Assembly (NCBI GenBank): GCA_016169945.1
Contig: JADLSH010000219.1
Coordinates: 32,501 to 96,500, forward strand
DNA length: 64,000 bases
Source of the DNA: Trachythela sp. YZ-2020
Taxonomy: Eukaryota; Cnidaria; Anthozoa; Malacalcyonacea; Clavulariidae
Direction of reading: 5' to 3'
Positions 53,522 through 62,569 of the stretch are shown piece by piece. The notes under the pieces were generated by a model. It made no database searches. It saw only the letters and a program-made list of their open reading frames with translations, and was not told where the DNA came from. The position numbers and the translations under genes are program-made. Numbering within the stretch: the stretch's first letter is position 1; every line of letters starts with the position of its first letter.

Positions 53522-54284
53522 GTGAGTACCGGTGTCAGCTGACGTGTGGCCTGTGTCAACACAAACACACAATCAAACACGTATCACCTAAGCAGACATT
53601 CTGTACATCATCGCCTATCATTCATTCATTCTTTGTTCTATAATTAATTTTGCCAACGAACCTTTAAATCTTCCGACACTTCTCGCTTCTTTGACATCCA
53701 ATGGTAGACTATTCCACGATTTTGCCCCTCGGAACGAAAATCTTTTTTTGCCGGCTGGATGTAAGTCACTTCTGCACTTCTGCACTTCTTAACGAAGTAT
53801 GGATTTGCTAATAAGGTTTAGGCACTGCATATCTCATGGGATTCAAAATAACTCGCCCTTCGGTGATTATCTGATCTAGTATCTAGTGTTGGAATTTCAA
53901 CACCTTCTATCAAGACTCATAAAGCTCGGGTCGTGCCGACATTTTTTACAGTGTATAAGGGCAGTTGGCGAAGGAAAGGACAGCCACGAGCACGTGCGGC
54001 CACAGGCGCCGCGCTCAGTGGGCAGGGGTGCGTGTTAGGGGAAGAAGCTAAAAGCAGCGCGACCGCACCCGAAAACTGGTGGCGGACAACTGATTCATGC
54101 GATTTTTCGTGAAAAATCGGCCGTTTGGGGGCCATGGCCCATGGGCCAGAAGGGCCCTCTGGATCCGCCCTTGCCCTCAACCATAATATTTCACCACTTA
54201 GCTGAGAGGTCGCTGCAGACGTCTTTTCGCTTGCCGCACTAGCCCCGGATGATAATTGTTTCATATTAATTTCATAGGATAATT

Positions 54285-54512
54285 GTGAAGTTTTCATTTC
54301 TGCCGATAATTGTTTTTGCCGGTCTCGTCTATTATGGTTCGGATTTTTTACTCCTTTTTAAATGTTACCTACACGGAATTGGAGTCCTTTCCTTTTCTGA
54401 ATACAGGAATCGGAATCGGAATTGTTCCTATTTGAAGAAAAAAATGAGTCGAAATTCAGTAATTCCTTTAATTTACCTCTACTCCAATACAAGTGGTTTC
54501 ACCTGCGTGTGA
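54285..54512 (+). CDS. Small hydrophobic ORF, copy 2
   Basis: Identical peptide to 47,100-47,327, although nearby DNA has several indels between copies. Identity may simply reflect recent duplication. Confidence 0.3.
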   Translation: MKFSFLPIIVFAGLVYYGSDFLLLFKCYLHGIGVLSFSEYRNRNRNCSYLKKKMSRNSVIPLIYLYSNTSGFTCV

Positions 54513-54801
54513 AACCACTAGCAGCAAAGACTAAGGTGTATATGTCATGTTCCTTACAGCCAGTAGCGCCGCTGCGGATTTTTTAGTGGGAAGGGAGGGG
54601 ACGGACGGTATTTTGGGCCCATTCTTTCCATACACTGCCATAGGCGTAATGTTAAATTTTCTTATTTCTGGGGAGACAGGCCCCCCCCCCCGCTTTCGAC
54701 GCCCATGCTTACAGCAACCAGGCAGTTTTTTTGTGTGTTTGTCAGGCTTAGTTCCTGCATTAGTTATTTCCAAATTACTAACTCGTGTTTCTTCTTTTCA
54801 G

Positions 54802-54894
54802 TTAACCTCGCATTGGTATTAATCATCGCATTTCTTTTATATTTGTTATTTCTACAACACAGTGAAAGAAAATTAATGATGAAAGATAAATCAG
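54802..54894 (+). CDS. Candidate exon with transmembrane helix, copy 2
   Basis: Same exon, phase and splice sites as 47,621-47,713: acceptor ending at 54,801, donor GTGAGTG at 54,895. Confidence 0.45.
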
Positions 54895-55168
54895 GTGAGT
54901 GCAACCCATTGAACTCGATAACATGGTGGCTTTTGTTGTTGTAAAGACATAAAGACAAAAGATGAGTGCAGCTATGAGCCACATGGGCCCCCCCTAGGAT
55001 GCACTGTATGGACACAGATGCTGTAGCCCAACAAGTTCTAACTTAGCTGTCCCTGCAATACTGATAAACAATCCCTCTCTCCTTCTCAATTCCTTCACAT
55101 AAACAATTCCTCTCTCCTTCTCTCCCGCTCTATCATGCTCAACATACATATGCATATGCATACCACAG

Positions 55169-55303
55169 CACGGGCTGACCGGGGAGGAGCTGGTGAACCT
55201 GACGCACCTCTGTGAGTTCACCGTGGCCATCTATCTGAAACGATGGTTTCGGATCAAGCGCGACAGGAAGCTCATCGAAGGCGCCAGGAACCTGCTGAAG
55301 CAG
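55169..55303 (+). CDS. Uncharacterised arthropod family, exon a (copy 2)
   Basis: Acceptor TACCACAG to 55,168, donor GTAGAGC at 55,304, 45 codons in phase 0. It reads LTGEELVNLTHLCEFTVAIY, then RWFRIKRDRKLIEGARNLLKQ. No ATG lies at its start, so an upstream exon is expected; none was identified with confidence. Confidence 0.65.
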
Positions 55304-55523
55304 GTAGAGCTCGTACAGCAACTGCATGCATATGTATGTTGAACATGATAGAGCGGGAGATGAACCTTTCTTGCACATGCGTCAGGTTCGGGACGGAACC
55401 TAAGTACCAGTCAACGTAGCATAAATCGGTGAAAATGTTATCACTGAATCAGATATAAACGAAACAAAGCCTATTTTCTTGATTGTAGTCCGTGCTGTGC
55501 TGGCACAAACGGTGTTCCTACAG

Positions 55524-56051
55524 GTCCAGCTAGTGGAGCAGTACAGCCCCTCTGCCGTCCAGACGATCGTGCGGCCATACATCGGCAGCTTCTTCGCTCA
55601 CCCAGAGCTGCTGCTGCTCAGCATGCTGGCTTCTGAGGACAAGGTGGAACGGGCCCGCGCTGTCGGCATCATCTGTCAGGACATCCGGGAGGGGACGAGT
55701 GCGGGCAGTTCGCTGCCTCGCAAGTTCAGCGCACCGCCACTGAACTTCGCGGCGCAGTCGCTGGCAGACCTGATCGACTGGGACGCTGTGCCCCTGTCGG
55801 AGCCGCTGCTCACGGCCACCCTCAGCACTGATCAGGTGCAGGCCTGCCGGGACACGCCGCTGTCTGTTCCCCCCAGCTGGCGCTGTCACACACAGAGTAT
55901 AGAGCGCGCAGTGAGGAAAGTACCCGAGTCATGCCTCATGGTGGTGGGACAGGAGAGGAGGGAGGGGTGGATCCGCTGCGCGGAGGCCGCGCGTAAGCTC
56001 GGCAAGCCGAACACCAAGGCCGACTACATGGCGCTCTTGAACTTCCTCTAG
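55524..56051 (+). CDS. Uncharacterised arthropod family, exon b (copy 2, intact)
   Basis: After the acceptor GTGTTCCTACAG the frame is open for 175 codons to TAG at 56,049-56,051. With exon a it gives a product segment of about 220 residues: helical N-terminal region, FFAHPELLLLSMLASEDKVE, a DLIDWDAVPLSEPLL stretch, CHTQSIERAVRKVPESC, and a basic end (RCAEAARKLGKPNTKADY). Relatives that I recall continue with further N-terminal sequence. The C-terminal '..NDVAERGV..' domain is absent here but present alone at 21.5-22.2 kb. Function unknown. It could be a domesticated or element-borne gene. Confidence 0.65.
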   Translation, partial: VQLVEQYSPSAVQTIVRPYIGSFFAHPELLLLSMLASEDKVERARAVGIICQDIREGTSAGSSLPRKFSAPPLNFAAQSLADLIDWDAVPLSEPLLTATLSTDQVQACRDTPLSVPPSWRCHTQSIERAVRKVPESCLMVVGQERREGWIRCAEAARKLGKPNTKADYMALLNFL

Positions 56052-56139
56052 ATGAGAGCTGTGTGGTCTGGTTTTCGTAGAACTCGTGATAGCCGCCTGT
56101 TGGGCATCTCAATCTTGGTCGGATGTTTATTGCTTGGTG

Positions 56140-56660
56140 CCGGTAGACTCTAGACTCATCTCTCCGACCAGTCTCAAAACATGACCTGACCTGACCTGGG
56201 TCAGTCATGAAAAGTTGTGACAAACACACCGGTCCTATTCAGCATGCTCCTAGCTTCCTTTGTGTCTTGTTTCTTGCCGGGTCGGGTGTTTATTACTTGA
56301 TGCCGGTATAGACTCTGGGTTCATCTCTCCGACCAGTCTCAGAACATGACCTGACCTGACCTGGGTCATTCATCAATAGTTGCGATGAATACACCGATGC
56401 GAGTCGAGATGATACTGGCTTTGTTTGTGTCTTGTTTCGTGCCACTTATCACGATAAGGTGTTTTGCTATGCTGCTCTAAATGCGCATAGGCCAACATTT
56501 TTGCCGGTTGACTCTGGATCCATCTCTCCGACCAGTCTCAGAACATGACCTGACCTGACCTGGGGCATTCATCAATAGTTGCGATGAATACACCGATGAT
56601 GCGAGTCGACAAACTGGCTTTGTTTGTGTCTTGTTTCGTGGCACTTATCACGATAAGGTG
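56140..56660. repeat. ~165-200-bp tandem repeat after family exon (copy 2)
   Basis: Counterpart of 48,960-49,480, units near 56,158, 56,324 and 56,522, with the element-C fragment at 56,717-56,840. Confidence 0.85.
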
Positions 56661-57410
56661 TTTTGCTATGCTACTCTAAATGCGCAAAGGTCACTATTTT
56701 TGCCTTTTCTAGCAATTGACCTGACCTGTGACGTCACCAGTTGACCTGAGACCTTGAAATAAGGCATCCCTGAATTTCTCACAAGAAGAGCAACACGCTC
56801 GTTTTTGTTTGGTGGGTCTAGCTCAATTAGAAGTGAAGCGGTGGTGGATAGTCTACCCACTATCCCGCTGTGAGGCCGTCATTGCAGATGACCAAAAACA
56901 TCAAATTTTGAAATTAAAAAGCACCAATCTAAACCTACTTATTTTTGGGAACTAACACCATGGCTGAGTTCGCAAAGGTCAAATACATGGAAAAAAACCT
57001 CAGGCATCCCAATTTTTTTACTTTGGCTGTTTTCACCACACCCTAATGGGTACCTACAGGCTGGGGTGCGGGAACAGGGGGCAGTGCCACCCTAACTTCT
57101 GAAGTGCCCCAACTTTAACATTAGCCCTATGGGGAAATCGTAAAAATCGGCTTTTGCCCCCCCCCCCCAGCCTGAAAATCGTTCCCGCGCCCCTGCCTAC
57201 AGGTTACGTCGCGAAACATGTTATCAGTTTGCCTTTCCTAGCCCTTAAATCATACGTTAGCCTGCCGAAGCCGAAGCCAGCCATTAAAAATACCACGAAG
57301 CCGAAGCCAAAGCCAGCAACTTAAAATGTTGCGAAGCCGAAGCCGAGGCCAGCAACTTAAAATCTTGCGAAGCCGAAGCCGAAGACGAAGCCAACGAAAA
57401 TAGTAAAAAC

Positions 57411-58121
57411 GTGGCTTCGCGAAGCCGAAGCCGGCTTCGTGCCCAACCCTGGCTGGGAAACAGCCACCTGAACCGTCTCCCCACGCCCCGACCTCGCGAG
57501 GTGGGATTGGTGCAAAGGTACACGTACCGCTGGTCCCAGGCGGCGGGCGTCATGCCTGGCCTGGTCGGGCGGACAGAGTCGGACTGGATCAGCCTGCAGC
57601 TGTGCGCGTCCGAGGCCGTCCAGTTCGATGGCGCTTCTCCCACTACCGCCTTTGTCGTCATATCCCTTGGCGGCAACGCCCTGGCCACCGGGAATGGGCC
57701 AACGCGAGAGTGGGAGGAGGGTCACGACCAGGTGACGCACGCCGCCGGTCACCTGGTAACCCTCGTCAAGTACCTCCTGGCCGTCGGCTTTAGTGCGCGC
57801 GGTGTCATCATCGCCTCCGTCATCCCACGCCGCAATCTGTCGACGACCGGACGGGCCCTGTTTGCGCGGGCGTCGGCCGCCTACGAAACTGTGGCTAACG
57901 ATACGGGGTGTTGGTCCCTCGACGTGGCCAAGGTCCTGGCGGGGGCCCGTCTGGCCGGCCCGGTCGACGATGGACCTCCACCGGACAGTGACGACGACGA
58001 AGACGCCATCGCTCCTGCCATGCACCAGACTGACTGGGAGGAGGATGGCGTCCACCTGTCCGCCGCCAGCCGGCGGGCAATGACAGAGGCCATCGCCCGC
58101 ATCGTGGACGAAACGATGTAA
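57411..58121 (+). CDS. SGNH/GDSL hydrolase-like C-terminal region (copy 2)
   Basis: The 236-codon frame has VVISLGGNAL with Asn at ~89 (block III, oxyanion Asn of SGNH enzymes) and DGVHL with Asp212 and His215 (block V, the catalytic D-x-x-H pair). Between them are an Arg/Trp-rich helix, GVIIASVIPRRN and an acidic patch (PDSDDDEDA). Known SGNH proteins are esterases or lipases; such domains also occur inside some non-LTR and tyrosine-recombinase retroelements. The N-terminal GDS block with the catalytic Ser is not visible: the frame begins in a GAAGCC minisatellite, so it is truncated or an upstream exon is missing. GC content is much higher than the surroundings. The ATG is probably not the native start. 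Confidence 0.65.
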   Translation: MASRSRSRLRAQPWLGNSHLNRLPTPRPREVGLVQRYTYRWSQAAGVMPGLVGRTESDWISLQLCASEAVQFDGASPTTAFVVISLGGNALATGNGPTREWEEGHDQVTHAAGHLVTLVKYLLAVGFSARGVIIASVIPRRNLSTTGRALFARASAAYETVANDTGCWSLDVAKVLAGARLAGPVDDGPPPDSDDDEDAIAPAMHQTDWEEDGVHLSAASRRAMTEAIARIVDETM

Positions 58122-58601
58122 CACATCATGTAGTCGATGATGTGGACGATGGCCCCTGGTAACCGTTATTTTCACCAGCTATGGTTACTCCATATATCCA
58201 TGTTTATTTAAATGCAAGTTCGACGCTAATAAGTAGCAAGATGGATGTGTCGTAAAGAAAGAAGAGAAACTTTTTGTCCATACAGTGCAGCCACGAATGG
58301 CCCATGTGGCTCATAGCTGCACTATCTATGATGTCTTTATGTCGTAGTTATTAAAAATATACAAACAGAAGCATTTCCCTATCAACATCCAATCTGACAC
58401 CAGTTCATTTCCATTTTCTCACATACGAGTATATGTGGGTGTGTATTCCGTATTTCCCACTCTATACGGTTTTTCCTAGATAGATTTTAAACTACACACT
58501 GCAGCTTGTAAGCAATTCCAGCTCCCTGTTTGCCCTACAGTAACGATTAACCAATAGACCCTACGGTATCCTACCTAACCCTGCCATTGTTCCTTCTGCA
58601 G

Positions 58602-58641
58602 TGTATAAGATTAACCGAAAGTACAAAGCACGAGTATGTCG
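58602..58641 (+). CDS. Candidate 40-base exon (copy 2)
   Basis: Same exon and splice sites as 51,415-51,454, upstream of the acidic frame at 58,714. Confidence 0.35.
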
Positions 58642-58713
58642 GTAAGTTCACTCTCATTTGACTCTATTGACCTGTGATATTATTTCTGTACCGCCATCTA
58701 TACCTTAATCTCG

Positions 58714-58968
58714 TTGTATATGTGGGAAACGGTAGAAGAGTGGGAGACAGAGGTGGAGGAGGAGTCAGAGATAGAAGAGGATGAGGATGAGGCGATGTAC
58801 CGGCAGCAGCAAGCGGCAGTGGTTCTATGGCTAGCAGCGTCCGAGTCATGGCAAACCTGCGCCAGATGCAGGGGGGCCGAGCCTTGTTCTCTCATTTCAC
58901 AACAGGAGTTCAATTATCGCCCGGTCGATGCTTTTTGTTCTCCGGCAAGCGCACGGTTCGTTCATCTA
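58714..58968 (+). pseudogene. Acidic coding segment cut by Tc1 insertion (copy 2)
   Basis: As at 51,527, with small replacements (YRQQQAAVV, SESWQTCARC). The open frame is preserved in both copies up to the transposon, and the insertion site is the same, so the Tc1 element was present before the tandem duplication. Confidence 0.45.
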
Positions 58969-60324
58969 CAGGGTGTCCCAAAAGTAACTTAACACCTATT
59001 TTTAGTGTATATTGGCCTTTGCTGTCGCTCTCAATGGCGAGGGACACATTTACCGCCTATTGCCATGCAGCCCGGGCGTTTATTGGCCCGGATAAACTGC
59101 GATCGACGCCTGAGGGCATTTCTGAGCTGACCCATGGCGGTCGCCGCGACACATTTGTATTCGTAAACATGAGGGTCGCGCGAACGGTCACGCCCAAGGA
59201 GGCAGCTCGGTCTCGGGCCGTTGGACTGATTGAGGGCGGCGTCAGCCAGGGAGTTGTGGCCAAAAGGTTTAAAGTATCCCGAACCACCGTCAATAAGTGG
59301 TGGAGAAGATATTTGAATGGTGAATCACTGGCTGACCAGAAGCGATCCGGTCGACCCGCTGCAATTCACGGGGTGGCTAAAATCGTGTGCGGAAAGGCGG
59401 CATGCAAGCGCGGCCAAAGTGTGAGAAAATTGGCAAAGCCACTTACACGGAAAGGTTACCCAGTATCCAAGTCAAGTGTTCAGAGGTACATGAAGCATTC
59501 TCTTCATCTATACCCGTACAGGAGGCCAAAACAGCCAAAAATAACAGAAAAAACAAAGACAAGCCAGGTTGCAATTCTGCAACAAAGTAAAACACTGGAC
59601 TGCCGAAGATTTTGGGTGCGTCATCTAGAGTGATGAGTCCCTTTTCGAGCTCCAACACTCTCCAAACCCTCAAAATGACCGTATCTGGGCCAAAACAAGG
59701 GACGACGTTCAGCCGGTAGAAACGGTCAAGCAGCCTGCCAAACTGATGGTGTGGGGAGCAATGATCGCCCAGGCATTGACCGAGCTGCATATTGTCCCTC
59801 CAAAGCAGACGGTCAACTCTGAATATTACGTATCTGAGATATTGGAGGGGTCACTGCTTCCAGCAGCCAACCGCCAGTCAGAAACGGGCACCGTTACGGA
59901 GAAGACGTTGGTCAATTTGACGTCGGAGGGTATTTTCATGCAGGACGGAGCCCCGGCTCACACTTCAAAACGGAGCCAAGAGTGGTGCGCACACCACTTT
60001 CCAGGGTTTTTGGATAAAGGCCAGTGGCCAGGAAACTCGCCCGACCTAAATCCTATTGAAAACCTGTGGTCAATTCTCCAGCAGCGCCTAGATGAAGATG
60101 ACCCCGCAACCAGCCTCGGTCAGCTTGAGTCGCGCCTCAAGAGGGCATGGCGCGATATATCCGAGGACACGCTGGCCAAATTGGTGGCAATCATGCCATC
60201 GCGGGTTGCAAAGTGTTTAGAATTGAACGGTGGATACACTGAAATGTAAATAAACAAATAAAAACGAATCGGAAGTGTATAAAATGAGGGATTAAAGGTG
60301 TTAAGTTACTTTTGGGACACCCTG
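58969..60324 (+). mobile_element. Tc1/mariner element (copy 2), 1,356 bp
   Basis: Same ends and TA flanks (58,967-58,968 and 60,325-60,326) as copy 1, carried along in the tandem duplication. Confidence 0.93.
59169..60249 (+). pseudogene. Tc1-type DD37E transposase, dead (copy 2)
   Basis: The ATG at 59,169 (VARTVTPKEAARSRAV) gives an unbroken DNA-binding domain. The A-run frameshift and the TAG (59,626-59,628) in the VI-SDES motif are identical to copy 1, so both lesions predate the duplication. The second catalytic motif is MQDGAPAH, the consensus form, against APTH in copy 1. Stop at 60,247-60,249. Confidence 0.9.
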
Positions 60325-60633
60325 TATAGTCTGTTTTCTTATCGTGGTGTAAAGTGGACTGATTAAAAATGAAAGTAGGCGCTAGGTGGATCATTTTATC
60401 AGCAAAATTGAGCAATTCGCGTAAGCTACGAAAACGGATGGCAATCACGAAACGATACTCTGAGTCAATTGTGGTATCATCAGCAGACAGCGATGTGTGT
60501 TTAACGTTACCGCAGTAGTTAAACGTAGAAGGAAATTTCAGCAGACAGGAATGCACACACCCGGTGTTCGCTGTAAGTCTACTCACAGGAACTAGCCGTA
60601 CTACGAAAATTCACATTTCTATTCCCTTTTCAG

Positions 60634-60708
60634 GATGAATGGGAATACGACCCGGAGGGCGACGCCGCCATAGCGGCGGTAGCCTATGCCGAGCGTCGCC
60701 GAGAGGAG
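60634..60708 (+). CDS. Repeated small exon, version 2
   Basis: Same splice sites and phase as 53,447. It reads DEWEYDPEGDAAIAAVAYAE then RRREE. Changes between versions are mostly conservative. Confidence 0.5.
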
Positions 60709-60957
60709 GTGAGTACCGGTGTCAGCTGACGTGTGGCCTGTGTCAACACAAACACACAATCAAACACGTATCACCTAAGCAGACATTCTGTACATCATCG
60801 CCTATCATTCATTCACTCTTTGTTCTATAATTAATTTTGCCAACGAACCTTTAAATCTTCCGACACTTCTCGCTTCTTTCACATCCAATGGTAAACTATT
60901 CCACGCTTTTGCCCCTCGGAACGAAAATCTCCTTTTGCCGGCTTGATGTAAGTCACT

Positions 60958-61295
60958 AAAGAACACCCTGTTACAGCGGGCTGACCATGTTAACCCGGGA
61001 CTGACTGGTCGATTTTCCCATCTACGACTGACTGGGGGGGGGGGGGGGGCTAAAAATGACCCCCAGCGATATCTCAGGAACTAATAGACGGATTGACACG
61101 ATTCAAACGACATTCGAAAGAACGTCGGAAGGCGATCTCAAAACACACCGGGTATCTCAGGAACTAATGGACCGATTGACACGATTGAAACGACATTCGA
61201 AAGAACGTCGGAAGGCGATCTCAAAACACACCGGGTTGACCTATTTCGGTGACATGTGACGTCACAGGGAGGTCAAACGAGGTAAAATTGACCAA
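60958..61295. repeat. TTAA-type remnant with an 83-bp direct duplication
   Basis: TTAACCCGGGACTGACTGG starts at about 60,990 and a G run follows. An 83-bp unit beginning ATCTCAGGAACTAAT is then present twice (61,071 and 61,154), and GGTGACATGTGACGTCACAGG comes next. Start and content resemble the 26.2-kb element. It separates the tandem copy 2 from the third exon version. Confidence 0.65.
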
Positions 61296-61378
61296 AAACA
61301 CACACCCGGTGTTCGCTGTAAGTCTACTCACGAAAACTAGCCGTACTACGAAAATTCAATTTTCTATTCCCTTTTCAG

Positions 61379-61477
61379 GATGATTGGGGTGGACTCACCC
61401 AGAAGGAGGAGGCGGCCATGGTTGCCGCCGCCGACGCCGCCGAGGCGGCCGATAACTCACAGGCGGCGAATGACAAG
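61379..61477 (+). CDS. Repeated small exon, version 3 (diverged)
   Basis: The upstream intron end (GGTGTTCGCTGTAAGTCTAC through TTCCCTTTTCAG) matches versions 1 and 2. The 33-codon exon reads DDWGGLTQKEEAAMVAAADA then AEAADNSQAANDK, and ends at donor GTCAGTACC. The shared D-[DE]-W start and Ala-rich middle show common origin; the tail differs. A phase-0 splice to 61,604 would fuse it to the helicase-like exon. Confidence 0.55.
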
Positions 61478-61603
61478 GTCAGTACCAATCCCAAAACGTT
61501 CGTCGTTCAGACTTTTCCTGAAACTTATTTTGGAGTGTTGTGTCGAAATTTGCAAAAAATCCTTGCTAGAGGGCCAGTTCCAGTTCCAGAACGGGCGATG
61601 CAG

Positions 61604-61809
61604 GACGCGACCGCCAGCCACTTCCCTGCCAGCCTGCGGTTCATGTTCGCACTCATCCTGAAGGAGGGCTTCGAGACCTGCGATCCGGTGCGTCTGTGGC
61701 TGGCCCACCGAGACGCCATGTCCGAGGACATAGCCCGCCGACAGCAGGCTGTGCGCGCCGACGGCAGACCGGGCCTCACCCGGGAGCATGTGTACAACGT
61801 GGCGCTGAG
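61604..61809 (+). pseudogene. Helitron-type helicase fragment
   Basis: The frame reads ASLRFMFALILKEGFETCDP, VRLWLAHRDAMSEDIARR and TREHVYNVALS. The pattern 'LR.LF..IL....-.DP..LW..H...MSEDI.....' followed by '..E.IYN.AL' is one I recall from the region before the helicase motifs in animal Helitron RepHel proteins. An acceptor GCGATGCAG at 61,603 gives a 126-base intron and phase 0 to the exon ending at 61,477; reading straight through is also open. It is cut at 61,810 by a hAT-like end. Walker motifs are missing, so it is a fragment. Confidence 0.55.
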
Positions 61810-62160
61810 CACTGGCGGATCCAGGGGGGGCCATCCGGGCCATGGCCCCCCCTTTGGCTGTGAAAGGGGGGGCCATCATATCTTTTGGCCCCCCCTTTCG
61901 TTTTTGGACTTTTTCCAATTTTGTGCGGTATTTATGTGGAAATAAATGTCAAAACTAGGTTTGATTTTGCACCGTATCCGTTCATAGCGGGAAATCCGAG
62001 ACCATCTGGCACCGCTGGTTTTCCAATAGTCTGTTTTGGTGATGGATTGGTTTTACGTTTTGGTCCTACAATTCATCTGGTTAAGAATGTCAATTCTGGC
62101 GATAGAAGTCAGCATTCTGGTGATGGAAAAATCAAAAATTACTCTAATATATTCAGGGTA
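61810..62160. mobile_element. hAT-like element, left end
   Basis: CACTGGCGGATCCAGGGGGG begins at 61,810, within the helicase-like frame, followed by GGCCATCC and GGGGGGGCCATCAT inverted words. No matching right end or target duplication was found, so the right boundary is not known; AT-rich sequence to 62,160 shows nothing else. Confidence 0.5.
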
Positions 62161-62560
62161 GGCATAAGAACAGCGCTGTCCACCGACCGAAATACGAGTC
62201 GCAGGCGCCCCCTCCCCCCTGAGCGTCGCAGGCGCCCGCTGGGCGCCTTTCATAGCCGGAATCCTATAGGGCGCATTTGAAGCCCAAAAGCGCCACAAAA
62301 ACAGAAATGAACGTCCTGTGAACTTGAAACGTCATGGTCGAGGGCGGCCCTCCAGTCGCCCAAGGCGCCCCCTTGGGAGTCGGAGGCACCCACACGGCCT
62401 TCGGGCGGCGAAGCCGCCCCCCTCTTGGGCGCCGAGGGCCCAGTATTCACCGCCGGAAGCCAATAGGGCGCCACTGAAGCCTAAAAGCGCCACAAAAGCA
62501 GAAATTAACGTCATGGGAACTTGAAACGTCAGGATCGACGCTCTCTTGACACGACAGACA
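62160..62560. repeat. Variant satellite units at the edge of the right array
   Basis: Two units of about 190 bp share GCCGGAA-CC-ATAGGGCGC, AAAAGCGCCACAAAA-CAGAAAT and GAACTTGAAACGTCA (near 62,250 and 62,450). They are related to, but distinct from, the following array. Confidence 0.75.
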
Positions 62561-62569
62561 CGACGCCCT

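Larger units (their letters stand above)
46581..53770. repeat. ~7.2-kb direct tandem duplication, copy 1
   Basis: Landmarks recur about 7,178-7,188 bp downstream: TM exon 47,621 and 54,802; family exon 47,989 and 55,169; SGNH frame 50,229 and 57,411; Tc1 start 51,782 and 58,969. The copy ends at GATGTAAGTCACT (53,770). The two copies are separated by about 29 bp containing a CTTCTGCA doublet. A CTTAAC word precedes both starts. Copy 1 carries frame-breaking changes absent from copy 2. Confidence 0.93.
53800..60957. repeat. ~7.2-kb direct tandem duplication, copy 2
   Basis: It starts TGGATTTGCTAATAAGG, like 46,581, and ends GATGTAAGTCACT at 60,957. It retains uninterrupted family and SGNH frames. 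A third, partial copy of the 3' part (intron end plus exon) follows at about 61,296-61,480. Confidence 0.93.

Noticed and set aside
58827..59168. N-terminal 114 codons of the long frame leading into the transposase
   Set aside because: It starts in host sequence and reads through the Tc1 terminal repeat; the transposase more likely begins at the ATG at 59,169.
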